Source of the DNA: DASSKK01 sp035690495
Lineage (GTDB): Bacteria > Actinomycetota > Actinomycetes > Propionibacteriales > Nocardioidaceae
Assembly: GCA_035690495.1 (NCBI GenBank)
Contig: DASSKK010000081.1
Span: 195,203-259,202 of the forward strand
DNA: 64,000 nucleotides
Reading direction: 5' to 3'
Under the pieces are notes generated by a model. That model was given only the letters and a program-made list of their open reading frames with translations, ran no database searches and had not been told where the DNA came from. A program made the position numbers and the translations under genes. Below, in pieces: positions 7,091 through 14,959 of the stretch (position 1 is the stretch's first letter; each line of letters opens with the position of its first letter).

Positions 7091-9988
7091 CTACGTAACG
7101 TCGTCGAGGAGGCCGGAGTCGGCCAGGTAGCGGGTGAGCGCGACCCGCGAGCTGACGCCCAGCCGCGCGTACATCCGGTCCAGGTGGGTCGACACGGTCC
7201 GCGGACTGATGAACAGCTCGGTGGCCACCTCCGCGTTGGTCAGCCCGGCAGCCACCAGCCGGGCGACCTCCAGCTCCCGGGCGGACAGTGGCCCGTCGCC
7301 CCGGCTGCGAGCGCGCCCGCGCGACGGGGTGACACCCAGCGAACGCAGCAGCTCCCGTGCCTGTTGCGCCGGCTGCGGAGAGCCCATCGACTCGAAGAAC
7401 GTCAACGCCTCGTCCGCATACGTCGTGGCGGTGTCCGCGTCCGTCTCTCGCAATGCCTGGGCCGCCCGCAGCCGCGCCCAGGCGGCGTGCGTGGCCAGCC
7501 CGAGCCGGTGGAACCCGGACCGCGCCTCGACCAGCAGCGGTGCGGCGTTCTCCATGCGGCCGTCGCGGAGCGCGCGCAGCCCCTCCAGCCAGTCCGCGAG
7601 CCGGTCCGGGAGCTCGCTTTGGCAGGCCACGATGCCCTTCAGCCGGTCGATGACCCCCTCCATGCCCGCGTCGTCGCCCGCCGCGATGCACGCTTCGGCG
7701 TACACCGCGGCTGTCAGCAACGGGATCCAGCCGCCGGCCATGTCGGCAAGGGATGCGCCGGCGCGGCAGGCGGCCTCGGGGTCGCCCTCGGCCAGGCCGA
7801 GCCAGGTGCCCGCGAGGGCCACCGGCGAGAAGATGTTGCGGTCCGCGTGCATGGCGGTGCCGACCAGCGCGCGTCCGCGCTCAAGGAGGCTTCGAGCCTC
7901 CGTGAGCCGCCCGCGGTGCACCAGCATCATCGCGTGCCCGGCGCAGGCGCTGATCGTGCCGCGGGGCTGGTGATGACGGTCGGCGAAACCGAGCACTTCG
8001 GCGCTGCCGCGCAGCGCTGAGTCGAGGTCGCCGCACAGGAAGTCTACGAACGCGAGCCGGGCCCGCGGCCACGGCTCCCAGGTCGGGTTGCCGCTCTCCT
8101 GGGCGATGCGCAGGCTCTCGAGGCTGTGCCGGCGCAGCGTCGTCAGGTCGCACACGACTCCCGCCCCCACCGAGATCTGGTCGTGCACGCGCAGGACGAG
8201 CGCAGCGTCGGCTTGGGAGTCGAGCTCGGCGGAGGCGTCCAGAGCCCGGGCGTTCAGCTCGTTCATCGCTGTGAAGTCGGTGCGCCCGCAGGCGGAGATC
8301 GCGGAGGCGAGGTGCGCCCGCACGGCCAGCGCCGGCGAGCCCAGACGCTCGGCCAGCTCCTGGAGACGCCGGCCGGTGAGCTCGAGGGCGGCCAGATCCC
8401 CAATCCGGTTCGCGGTGACCATCTGCACGTGCAGCAGCTCTCCGAGCTCAGGGCCCGGCTCGAGCCCATCCAGGGCCGCCTGTGCCTGCGCGAACTGGTC
8501 GTCGGCTGCCGCGATGTCGTTGTTCGACCACTCCAGCAGACCCAGCATCCGCCTGGTCCGCGCCACCTCGACCGGTCGCTGCTGGGCGTCGTACGCCGTC
8601 AGCGCCTCCTGCCAGAGCTCTCGTGCGGCGGAGAGGTCGCCGAGCTGCTCGCACACCTCGCCGAGCTCGCTGACCAGATCGGTCGAACGGTCCAGCTGCA
8701 CCGCCCGGGACAGGTAGCGGCGCGCGTCCGCAGGGGCGCCGACCCGGCGGGCCCGCTGTGCCGCCGTCGTCAAGGCAGGGACCGCGATCTCCGGTGCGAC
8801 CACAGCCCCGGCGCGTAGCACGTGCTCGCCCAGGCGCGGGTCGTCGGGGGCCTCGGCGAGCAGCGCAGCGGACAGCCGCGCGTGCACGGAGGCGATGGTC
8901 GCCGCGGGAAGGTCGGTGAGCACGGCGTCGCGCAGCAGCCCGTGGGCGATGTCCCAGGCAGCTGCCACCGAGATCGCGAGACGCCGGCGCTCGACGCGGC
9001 GCAACGCCGCTTCCAGACGCTCGTGCGGCAGCCCGGTGACGGTGCTCAGCATGGCCGTCTCCAACGGCGCGCCGGCGACGGCCAGCGTCTCCAGCACGGT
9101 CGGCTCGTCGGGGCCGAGGCCGGACAGCCGCCCGCGCAGAGTGGGCGCGAGCGCGTCCGGGAAGGGCAGGGCGACCTCGCTGCGGGTGAGCACCCCGTCA
9201 CGGCTGGAGACGAGATCGTCCTCGCGCAGGTGCTGGGCCAGCGACTCGACGAACAGCGGCCTGCCGACCGACCTGGCGACGACCGCCCCCGCCAGGTCGG
9301 GACCCAACGGCTGGCCCAGCACGCCCTCTGCCAGCTGTGTCGCGGCCACGTCGTCCAGCGGGGACAGCGCCAGCCGGTAGACCTGCCACGACGCCTCGGA
9401 CAGCGCCTTGCCCAGCTGGTGCAGATGGTCGCCGGCGGGTTCGTCGTCCCGGCTCGCGAGCAGCAACAGCAGTGGACGGTCCGGGAGTGCCGCCGCCAGG
9501 TGCAGCACCAGCAGCCGGGTCTCGGCGTCCGCGGCATGTACGTCGTCCAGCGACCACATCAGCGGACGCTGCCGTGCCAACCGGTCGACCATCCGGGTCA
9601 GTGCGTCGAGCACGCCGATCCTCAGCAGGTCGGGTTCGTCCACCTGAGGACTGGATCCGCTCAGCCCGCTGAACACCCTGCGCAGCTGCGGCAGGTCACC
9701 GACGAGCTCTGCTCGTGCCGCCGGCTCGAGCCTGTCGAGCATCGGCGCGAACGCGGCCACCACCGGCGCGTAGGCCACCTCCTTGGACAGCTCATGCGCC
9801 CGGGACTCGAACGTCGCCAACCCGGTCGCTGCTGCCAGGTCGCGTGCCTCCTGGGCCAGGCGGGTCTTCCCGATCCCCGTCGGGCCGGTGACGAGCACGG
9901 CGCACGGTGAGCCGCTCACCACCTGCGCGAGGGCATGCTGCACCTGGGCCAGCTCGGCGTCGCGGCCGACCAGGCTGGGAGCGGGCAT
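7091..9988 (-). CDS. LAL-family LuxR transcriptional regulator (large ATP-binding)
   Basis: 965 residues from ATG 9988; a GTG two codons upstream (9994) is also possible. The N-terminus carries LVGRDAEL and the Walker A loop GPTGIGKTR, then a Walker B-like SLDDVHAAD, i.e. an STAND/AAA ATPase. The middle is helical TPR-like repeats, and the C-terminal ~60 residues are a LuxR helix-turn-helix (LSARELEVARLVAAGLTNAE ... RTVSTHLDRMYARLGV). LAL proteins are large ATP-dependent activators, often of secondary metabolism or carbon use. The stop is 36 bp before the PEP-enzyme start on the same strand, so it may regulate that operon. It is divergent from coaE. Confidence 0.92.
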   Translation of the reverse strand: MPAPSLVGRDAELAQVQHALAQVVSGSPCAVLVTGPTGIGKTRLAQEARDLAAATGLATFESRAHELSKEVAYAPVVAAFAPMLDRLEPAARAELVGDLPQLRRVFSGLSGSSPQVDEPDLLRIGVLDALTRMVDRLARQRPLMWSLDDVHAADAETRLLVLHLAAALPDRPLLLLLASRDDEPAGDHLHQLGKALSEASWQVYRLALSPLDDVAATQLAEGVLGQPLGPDLAGAVVARSVGRPLFVESLAQHLREDDLVSSRDGVLTRSEVALPFPDALAPTLRGRLSGLGPDEPTVLETLAVAGAPLETAMLSTVTGLPHERLEAALRRVERRRLAISVAAAWDIAHGLLRDAVLTDLPAATIASVHARLSAALLAEAPDDPRLGEHVLRAGAVVAPEIAVPALTTAAQRARRVGAPADARRYLSRAVQLDRSTDLVSELGEVCEQLGDLSAARELWQEALTAYDAQQRPVEVARTRRMLGLLEWSNNDIAAADDQFAQAQAALDGLEPGPELGELLHVQMVTANRIGDLAALELTGRRLQELAERLGSPALAVRAHLASAISACGRTDFTAMNELNARALDASAELDSQADAALVLRVHDQISVGAGVVCDLTTLRRHSLESLRIAQESGNPTWEPWPRARLAFVDFLCGDLDSALRGSAEVLGFADRHHQPRGTISACAGHAMMLVHRGRLTEARSLLERGRALVGTAMHADRNIFSPVALAGTWLGLAEGDPEAACRAGASLADMAGGWIPLLTAAVYAEACIAAGDDAGMEGVIDRLKGIVACQSELPDRLADWLEGLRALRDGRMENAAPLLVEARSGFHRLGLATHAAWARLRAAQALRETDADTATTYADEALTFFESMGSPQPAQQARELLRSLGVTPSRGRARSRGDGPLSARELEVARLVAAGLTNAEVATELFISPRTVSTHLDRMYARLGVSSRVALTRYLADSGLLDDVT

Positions 9989-10027
9989 GCCCACACGCTA
10001 CCGATGTCGGTGCGGGATACTCGGCGG

Positions 10028-10651
10028 GTGGTGAGAATCGGACTGACCGGGGGAGTGGCCAGCGGCAAGAGCGCCGTGGCCGCGGTCTTCGCCGACCTGG
10101 GCGCGGTCGTGATCGACGCCGACGTGCTCGCGCGGGAGGTGGTCGAGCCGGACACGCCCGGGTACGCGGCGGTCGTCGCCGCGTTCGGCCCGGACGTGAT
10201 CGGCGACGACGGGTCGCTGGACCGGGGGCGGCTGGGCGCGATCGTCTTCGCCGACCCGTCGGCGCGCGCCCGGCTGGAGGCGATCGTGCATCCACTGGTG
10301 CGGGCCCGGGCGGCCGAGCTGGAGGGGGCGGCGGCTCCCGGCTCGGTGGTCGTGCACGACATCCCGCTCCTGGTGGAGACGGGCCAGGGCGACCGCTTCG
10401 ACGCGGTCGTCGTCGTCGACGTGCCCGAGCAGACGCAGGTGGAACGGATGGTCGAGCTGCGTGGCTGGACACCCGAGGACGCCCGGGCCCGGATCGCCGC
10501 GCAGGCCCCACGCGAGCAGCGGCTCGCGGTGGCGACGTACGTCATCGACAACACCGGGACGGCAGAAGACCTCCGCGACCGGGTCGCGGAGGTCTTCGCG
10601 GAGCTCACCCCCGATTCGTCCGCGAAATCGCGTCCGTTTCGCGCGGAGTGA
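10028..10651 (+). CDS. coaE: Dephospho-CoA kinase
   Basis: 207 residues from GTG 10028, with GTG 10031 and ATG 10004 as in-frame alternatives. It opens with the P-loop RIGLTGGVASGKSAV and contains VIDADVLAREVVEP and VHDIPLLVE, the CoaE signatures. It phosphorylates the ribose 3'-OH of dephospho-CoA, the last step of CoA synthesis, in the cytosol. The length is typical for a single-domain enzyme; the mycobacterial C-terminal UPF0157 extension is absent. The 3' end of the gene is built into an unusual pair of inverted repeats (10565-10597 and 10609-10668). Confidence 0.95.
   Translation: MVRIGLTGGVASGKSAVAAVFADLGAVVIDADVLAREVVEPDTPGYAAVVAAFGPDVIGDDGSLDRGRLGAIVFADPSARARLEAIVHPLVRARAAELEGAAAPGSVVVHDIPLLVETGQGDRFDAVVVVDVPEQTQVERMVELRGWTPEDARARIAAQAPREQRLAVATYVIDNTGTAEDLRDRVAEVFAELTPDSSAKSRPFRAE
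10565..10597. repeat. 33-bp perfect palindrome inside the coaE 3' end
   Basis: Bases 10565-10580 and 10582-10597 are exact reverse complements around a single central base. They encode part of the EDLRDRVAEVF segment. It lies immediately upstream of the terminator hairpin, so the coaE transcript would end in two adjacent strong stems. Confidence 0.7.
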
Positions 10652-10668
10652 CCACGGACGAATCGGGG
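10609..10668. terminator. Bidirectional terminator between convergent coaE and sigma factor
   Basis: 13-bp perfect outer stem: 10609-10621 (ccccgattcgtcc) with 10656-10668. Inside it, a second 7-bp stem (cgcgaaa/tttcgcg, 10621-10627 with 10637-10643) overlaps the outer arm by one base. It spans the coaE stop and ends 4 bp before the convergent sigma-factor stop, so it can serve both transcripts. Confidence 0.7.
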
Positions 10669-10671
10669 TTG

Positions 10672-11622
10672 TCAGGCCGCTAGGTCGGGGTCGGCGATCT
10701 TGCGCAGCTTCTGCAGGGCCTCCCGCTCGAGCTGGCGCACCCGCTCTGCGGAGATGCCGTGCTTGGCGCCGATGTCGGCGAGCTTGTGCTGACGACCGTC
10801 CACCAGGCCGTAACGCGAGCGGATGATGTCCGCGGCACGGTCGTCGAGCAGTTCGACCAGCTTGTTCAGCCGGTCGCGGGACTCGACGTCGAGGAACGTG
10901 CTGTCGGGGCCGGGCGCGGTCTCCTGGGCGATCAGGTCGCCCAGCGAGGTGTCGCCGTCCTCGTCCACCGGCGTGTCCAGGCTCACGTGCTCGCGACCCC
11001 AGCCGAGCAGGTCGATGACCCGGTCGATGTCCATGTCGAGCTCGTGGGCGATCTCGTGCGGCTCCGGCTCACGGCCGAGCTGCCGCTCCAGGCTGCGCCG
11101 GGCGGCGCCGACCTGGTTGAGCTCCTCGACCACGTGCACGGGCAGGCGTACGACGCGGGCCTGCTGGGCGATGCCACGCGTTATCGCCTGGCGGACCCAC
11201 CAGGTGGCGTAGGTCGAGAACTTGTACCCCTTGGCGTAGTCGAACTTCTCGACCGCGCGGATCAGTCCGGTGTTCCCCTCCTGGACGAGGTCGAGCATCG
11301 GCATCTGGGACCGGCCGTACTTGCGGGCGATCGACACGACCAGCCGCAGGTTGGCCTCGACGAAGCGGTTGACGGCCTTCTGGCCCTCCTCGGCCAGCCA
11401 CTCCAGCTCGTCGACGCTGGCGTACTTGGGTGCGCCACCCTTCTTTCGGCCTACGCGTCCTTCGGCCAGCAGGTGCTGGGCGAGCAGGCCTGCCTCGATC
11501 GTCTTGCTCAGCTCGACCTCGGTGATGGCGTCGAGCAGGGGCGTGCGCGCGATCTCGTCGAGGTACATCCCGACGCTGTCGCGTCCCTCGATCTCACGAG
11601 TGTGCGTGCGAGTGGTTGCCAC
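10672..11622 (-). CDS. Principal-like (group 2) RNA polymerase sigma factor
   Basis: 316 residues from GTG 11622, which has AAGGGAG 5 nt upstream; the longer open frame to 11682 lacks an RBS. It contains sigma region 1.2 (SVGMYLDEIARTPLLD), region 2 with the -10-recognition helix (FSTYATWWVRQAITRG), region 3, and region 4 with a HTH (LADIGAKHGISAERVRQLER). There is no long region 1.1 extension, unlike sigA at 20953, so this is probably a non-essential group 2 factor of the SigB/Hrd type used in stress or stationary phase. It is convergent with coaE and divergent from pxpA. Confidence 0.92.
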   Translation of the reverse strand: MATTRTHTREIEGRDSVGMYLDEIARTPLLDAITEVELSKTIEAGLLAQHLLAEGRVGRKKGGAPKYASVDELEWLAEEGQKAVNRFVEANLRLVVSIARKYGRSQMPMLDLVQEGNTGLIRAVEKFDYAKGYKFSTYATWWVRQAITRGIAQQARVVRLPVHVVEELNQVGAARRSLERQLGREPEPHEIAHELDMDIDRVIDLLGWGREHVSLDTPVDEDGDTSLGDLIAQETAPGPDSTFLDVESRDRLNKLVELLDDRAADIIRSRYGLVDGRQHKLADIGAKHGISAERVRQLEREALQKLRKIADPDLAA

Positions 11623-11961
11623 CTGCGCTCCCTTCGATTCGATGGGGCATTGGTACCCACCAGTAGCCCCGGTAATCATCACAACGACCGGGGGCGCACC
11701 GGGATTCCCGCCCCGCAGGCGTCCTGCACATGTCCTACGTAGGAACAGACGTGCGAGATCGGGCCGGAGTTGCCAAACGGCGGCGATCTCAGCGACTTCT
11801 CAGCCTCCCACCCGTTGAGATATGCCCCGTCGGTGCCGAGTTCTGCCTCGTTCGGTCGTGTGAAGGACTTTTCCCGCGGGTGGGCGCCTACTTGCCCGCG
11901 GGTCGGCGGAGCTGTTCGCGGCCGCGGTGGCCTACCGTGGCGAGTGCGGGAGGTGAGGGCG
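11623..11961. promoter_or_regulatory. 339-bp divergent intergenic region, sigma factor / pxpA
   Basis: No gene is seen. The region holds a 12-bp perfect palindrome TCCTACGTAGGA (11733-11744), two degenerate copies of the rpsA-downstream repeat (about 11813-11830 and 11835-11855), and two CCCGCGGG palindromes (11873-11880 and 11895-11902) spaced 22 bp apart on the pxpA side. The pxpA RBS is in gggaggtgag (11948-11957). Operator roles are inferred only from symmetry and position. Confidence 0.45.
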
Positions 11962-12666
11962 GTGCGCATCGACCTGAACGCGGACCTCGGCGAGGGCGTC
12001 ACCGACGACGAGGGCCTGCTCGCGGTGGTGAGCAGCGCGAACGTCGCGTGCGGCTACCACGCCGGTGACGCGGCCACGATGCGCACGGTCTGCATGCAGG
12101 CGGCGGCGCGCGAGGTGGCGGTCGGTGCGCAGGTGTCGTACGCCGACCGGGAGAACTTCGGCCGGGTGCCGCTCGAGGTGGAGTACGCCGTGCTGCGCGA
12201 GCAGGTCGCCGACCAGGTGGGGGTGCTCGGCGAGATCGCCGCCGCGGCCGGGACGACGGTGACCTACGTGAAGCCGCACGGAGCCCTCTACCACCGGGTG
12301 ATCGACGACGAAGAGCAGGCCCGAGCGGTGCTGGACGGCTCCGGCCGGCTGCCGGTGCTCGGGATGCCCGGCTCGCTGCTCCTCGAGCTCGCACGTGGCC
12401 AGGGACGTGCAGCCCGCAGGGAGGGCTTCCCCGACCGCGGCTACACCGAGGGGGAGTTCGCCGGCCGGCTGCTGTCCCGCGACCGACCGGACGCGCTCAT
12501 CGACAACCCCGGGCAGATCGCCGCCCGCGCGGTGGCGATGGCGCGCACCGGCGGCTTCGAGTCGGTGTGCGTGCACGGCGACAGTCCCGGCGCAGTCGCG
12601 GCGGCACGTGCCTGCCGCTCCGCCCTGGAAGCCGCCGACTTCGAGGTGCGTCGCTCGGACTCCTGA
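11962..12666 (+). CDS. pxpA: 5-oxoprolinase subunit A (LamB/YcsF family)
   Basis: 234 residues from GTG 11962, preceded by a GGAGG-like RBS. It begins with the family signature RIDLNADLGEG and continues with SSANVACGYHAGD, YVKPHGALYH and the C-terminal VCVHGDSPGA. PxpA works with the PxpB-PxpC complex to hydrolyse 5-oxoproline to glutamate with ATP. The length is slightly shorter than the ~250-residue bacterial norm. pxpB and pxpC lie 1.7 kb downstream on the same strand, separated by an antisense cfa-type gene. Confidence 0.93.
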   Translation: MRIDLNADLGEGVTDDEGLLAVVSSANVACGYHAGDAATMRTVCMQAAAREVAVGAQVSYADRENFGRVPLEVEYAVLREQVADQVGVLGEIAAAAGTTVTYVKPHGALYHRVIDDEEQARAVLDGSGRLPVLGMPGSLLLELARGQGRAARREGFPDRGYTEGEFAGRLLSRDRPDALIDNPGQIAARAVAMARTGGFESVCVHGDSPGAVAAARACRSALEAADFEVRRSDS

Positions 12667-12687
12667 CGTCGACGCCGGGGATGCCGA

Positions 12688-13908
12688 TCAGGCAGGCATC
12701 GAGACGTCGTCCAGGCTGCGGCGGGCCCAGGACCACTCGGTCGGCTTGCCGTAGGTGAACACGAGCTGGCTCAGGCCGAGGTCGCCATAGTCGAAGCCGG
12801 CCTTGGAGCCGGCCAGCCAGAAGTCCCGTATCCGGTAGAACCGCTCGTCGTACATCGCCACGATCTGCTCCCGGTGTGCTCGGTGGCGCTCGCGCCAGAT
12901 CGCGCAGGTACGGCCGTAATGGCGCCAGAGGTTCTCCCGGTCCATCGACCACAGGCCCTCCTCGGCCAGCAGCCGCTCAATCCTCGCAACCGTCGGCAGG
13001 TAGCCGCCTGGGAAGATGTAGCGGTCCACCCAGGCGTCCACGGGCTCGTCGAACCGGGTAGTGATGGTGTTCAGAACCGCGATGCCGCCCGGGGCCAGCA
13101 GGGCGCGCACGGCACGGAAGAAGTTGCGGTGCAGGTGGCGGCCCACGTGCTCGAACATGCCCACGCTGACCACCCGGTCGTACTGACCGGCCAGTGCCGG
13201 GTCGCGGGTCTCGACGAGGTCCTAGTAGTTCAGCAGCTCGAACCGGACCCGGTCGGCCACGCCCTCCCTCTCGGCGAGCTCCCGGGCACCGGCCAGCTGC
13301 TCGCTGCTCAGCGTGATGCCCAGCGCGCGCACGTCGCCGTAGGCCTTCGCGGCGCTGACGGCCAGCTGCCCCCAACCGCAGCCGATGTCGAGCAGCCGCT
13401 GGCCCGGCTGCACCCTGAGCTTGGCCAAGGTGTGGTCGATCTTGTGGCGCTGGGCCACCTCCAGGGAGTCGTCAGCGCGGGTGAAGTAGGCACACGAATA
13501 GCTCAAGGTGTCGTCGAGGAACAACCGGTAGTAGTCATTGCCGACGTCGTAGTGCCGGCTGATCTGGCTGCGCTGGCCGGCCCGGCGATTGGGCTCGGTG
13601 CGGTGCAGCCGGCGTAGCGGGCCGAGCCCGCGGAAGACCGAGCGGTTGCGAGCGACGACCCAAAAGAACGCGTCGAGCTCCTCCTCGTCGATCTCGAGCG
13701 CCCCGTCGACGTAGGCCTCGCCGACCGCGAGGCTGGCGCTGCGCAGCATCGCTCTCACGACCGCTGGATCGCTGACCCGCACGTGCACGAGAGGACCGTC
13801 GTGTCCATACGCGACCCGGTCGCCGTCCCAGTAGGTCACCACGACCCGTCCGAAGCACAGCCGGCGCAGCAGCCGGTCGATCACCAGTTTCTCCACGTCC
13901 ACTCCCAC
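12688..13908 (-). pseudogene. Cyclopropane-fatty-acyl-phospholipid synthase, interrupted by an in-frame TAG
   Basis: One continuous CFA-synthase frame starts at GTG 13908 and ends at TGA 12690-12688, but TAG at 13224-13222 interrupts it after residue 228 (FELLNY-stop-DLVETRD). Upstream are RHYDVGNDYYRLFLDD, YSCAYF and the SAM loop LDIGCGWGQLA. Downstream, in the same frame, are VVSVGMFEHVGRH, FPGGYLPT and the C-terminal FTYGKPTEWSWARR. Together this makes ~406 residues, normal for the family, which methylates unsaturated phospholipid acyl chains. The stop sits where E. coli Cfa has the Arg of its DYRDL segment. Either a recent nonsense mutation, a sequencing error, or readthrough. Everything else is intact, so decay would be very recent. 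Confidence 0.85.
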
Positions 13909-13970
13909 CTGAATCCTAGGCCGCGCTCGGTCGCACCTGCGCGTGGTCGGGCGTCACCGTGCGCCGACCC

Positions 13971-14041
13971 CTCCACAGGGATGCGATGTTTCTGTGGAGA
14001 ATCCGGAGAAATCTGTGGAGTCGCAGGTCCCTTCTGTGGAG
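13971..14041. promoter_or_regulatory. Array of four CTGTGGAG sites at exact 21-bp spacing
   Basis: CTCCACAG at 13971 (inverted) and CTGTGGAG at 13992, 14013 and 14034 start exactly 21 bp apart, so all sites fall on one face of the helix. The array is 60-130 bp upstream of the cfa-type gene start. The bases between sites are not conserved, which argues for protein binding rather than a recent tandem duplication. The core resembles half of a DnaA box (TCCACA) but only one site comes close to a full box. Confidence 0.6.
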
Positions 14042-14270
14042 GACACGCCGATGCCGAAGAATTGCCGAAATCTCTTGCCTGCAAGGGGTTGCGCGCACGC
14101 CGTGAACCCGAGTAGAAATCTCTCACGCCCTCCCGAAAGGGAAGGCGGGATCAGCCGGAGACGACGATCCAGACGGCGGGGCAACTCGCCGCGGCAGCCG
14201 GGTGACGAGGCTGGCGGGATCGAAGGAGCCGGGCGATCGGTCGGAGACGTCACCATGACTTCGACCACTC

Positions 14271-14309
14271 GTGGGGCTCGGTGAAACTCATACTTTCACC
14301 GGGCCCCAC
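14271..14309. promoter_or_regulatory. 39-bp interrupted palindrome upstream of pxpB
   Basis: Arms 14271-14286 (gtggggctcggtgaaa) and 14294-14309 (tttcaccgggccccac) pair over 16 bp with one T-G wobble, around the 7-base spacer ctcatac. It ends 26 bp before the pxpB ATG. It could be an operator or a 5'-leader hairpin controlling pxpBC; the sequence alone does not decide. Confidence 0.6.
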
Positions 14310-14335
14310 ACCTCTGTCTGCGGCAGACTGGCCGG

Positions 14336-14959
14336 ATGCACATCGACCGGGTGGTCCGACTCGGCACCGACGCGCTCCTGGTCGAGGTCCCCGACTCCGC
14401 GACCGCCACTGCGCTGTTCGAGACGGCACGTGACCGGATCTCCGTCGAGGACGTCCTCGACATCGTCCCGGCCGCACGCACCGTGCTGTTCGACGGTGTC
14501 GCCGACCGCGACGCGCTGGCCGAGGAGATCGCCGGCTGGACGCTGTTCCCCGACGATGTCGCTCCCGCCCGCCCGCAAGGCGAGTCGGTGGACGTGCCCG
14601 TCGTGTACGACGGGCCCGACCTGGCCGAGGTCGCCGATCGATGGCAGATGAGTGTCGAGGAGGCGGTTGCCGCCCACTCCGCCACCGAGTTCACGGTGGC
14701 GTTCTGCGGGTTCGCACCCGGCTTCGCCTACTGCACCGGTCTCGCCGAGCGCCTGCACGTGCCGCGCCGGCCGGATCCGCGCACTCGCGTGCCGGCAGGG
14801 TCGGTCGGGCTGGCGGGGGAGTTCACCGGCATCTACCCGTCGGCCTCACCGGGCGGCTGGCAGCTGATCGGGCACACCGGCCTCGGACTGTGGGACGTCG
14901 ACCGGGACCCGCCCGCCACCTTGCCGCCCGGCACCCGGGTGCGGTTCGTGCCGCGATGA
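14336..14959 (+). CDS. pxpB: 5-oxoprolinase subunit B (AHS1/KipI family)
   Basis: 207 residues from ATG 14336. The family core VAFCGFAPGFAYCTGL is at about residues 120-135, followed by RTRVPAGSVGLAGEFTGIYP and SPGGWQLIGHT, all diagnostic for AHS1/PxpB. With PxpC it forms the ATP-dependent 5-oxoproline-opening enzyme. The TGA overlaps the pxpC ATG (ATGA), so the two are translationally coupled. Confidence 0.94.
   Translation: MHIDRVVRLGTDALLVEVPDSATATALFETARDRISVEDVLDIVPAARTVLFDGVADRDALAEEIAGWTLFPDDVAPARPQGESVDVPVVYDGPDLAEVADRWQMSVEEAVAAHSATEFTVAFCGFAPGFAYCTGLAERLHVPRRPDPRTRVPAGSVGLAGEFTGIYPSASPGGWQLIGHTGLGLWDVDRDPPATLPPGTRVRFVPR

Larger units (their letters stand above)
13909..14335. promoter_or_regulatory. 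427-bp divergent intergenic region, cfa-type gene / pxpB
   Basis: No convincing gene. The region is organised: a 21-bp phased array of CTGTGGAG sites near the cfa start, about 230 bp with nothing recognised, a large interrupted palindrome ending 26 bp before the pxpB start, and a short palindrome GTCTGC-G-GCAGAC (14316-14328). The array and large palindrome are listed separately. Confidence 0.5.

Noticed and set aside
13222..13908. The two halves of the cfa gene as separate genes
   Set aside because: Both are in one frame, joined without a gap, and together match one enzyme. The second half has no RBS of its own.
13971..14041. Short repeats that could be taken for a CRISPR array
   Set aside because: The repeats are only 8 bp with 13-bp gaps and one copy is inverted; there are no cas genes.
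13971..14041. The CTGTGGAG array as a DnaA-box cluster or origin
   Set aside because: Only one of the four sites is within one mismatch of TTGTCCACA. There is no AT-rich region and no dnaA or dnaN nearby.
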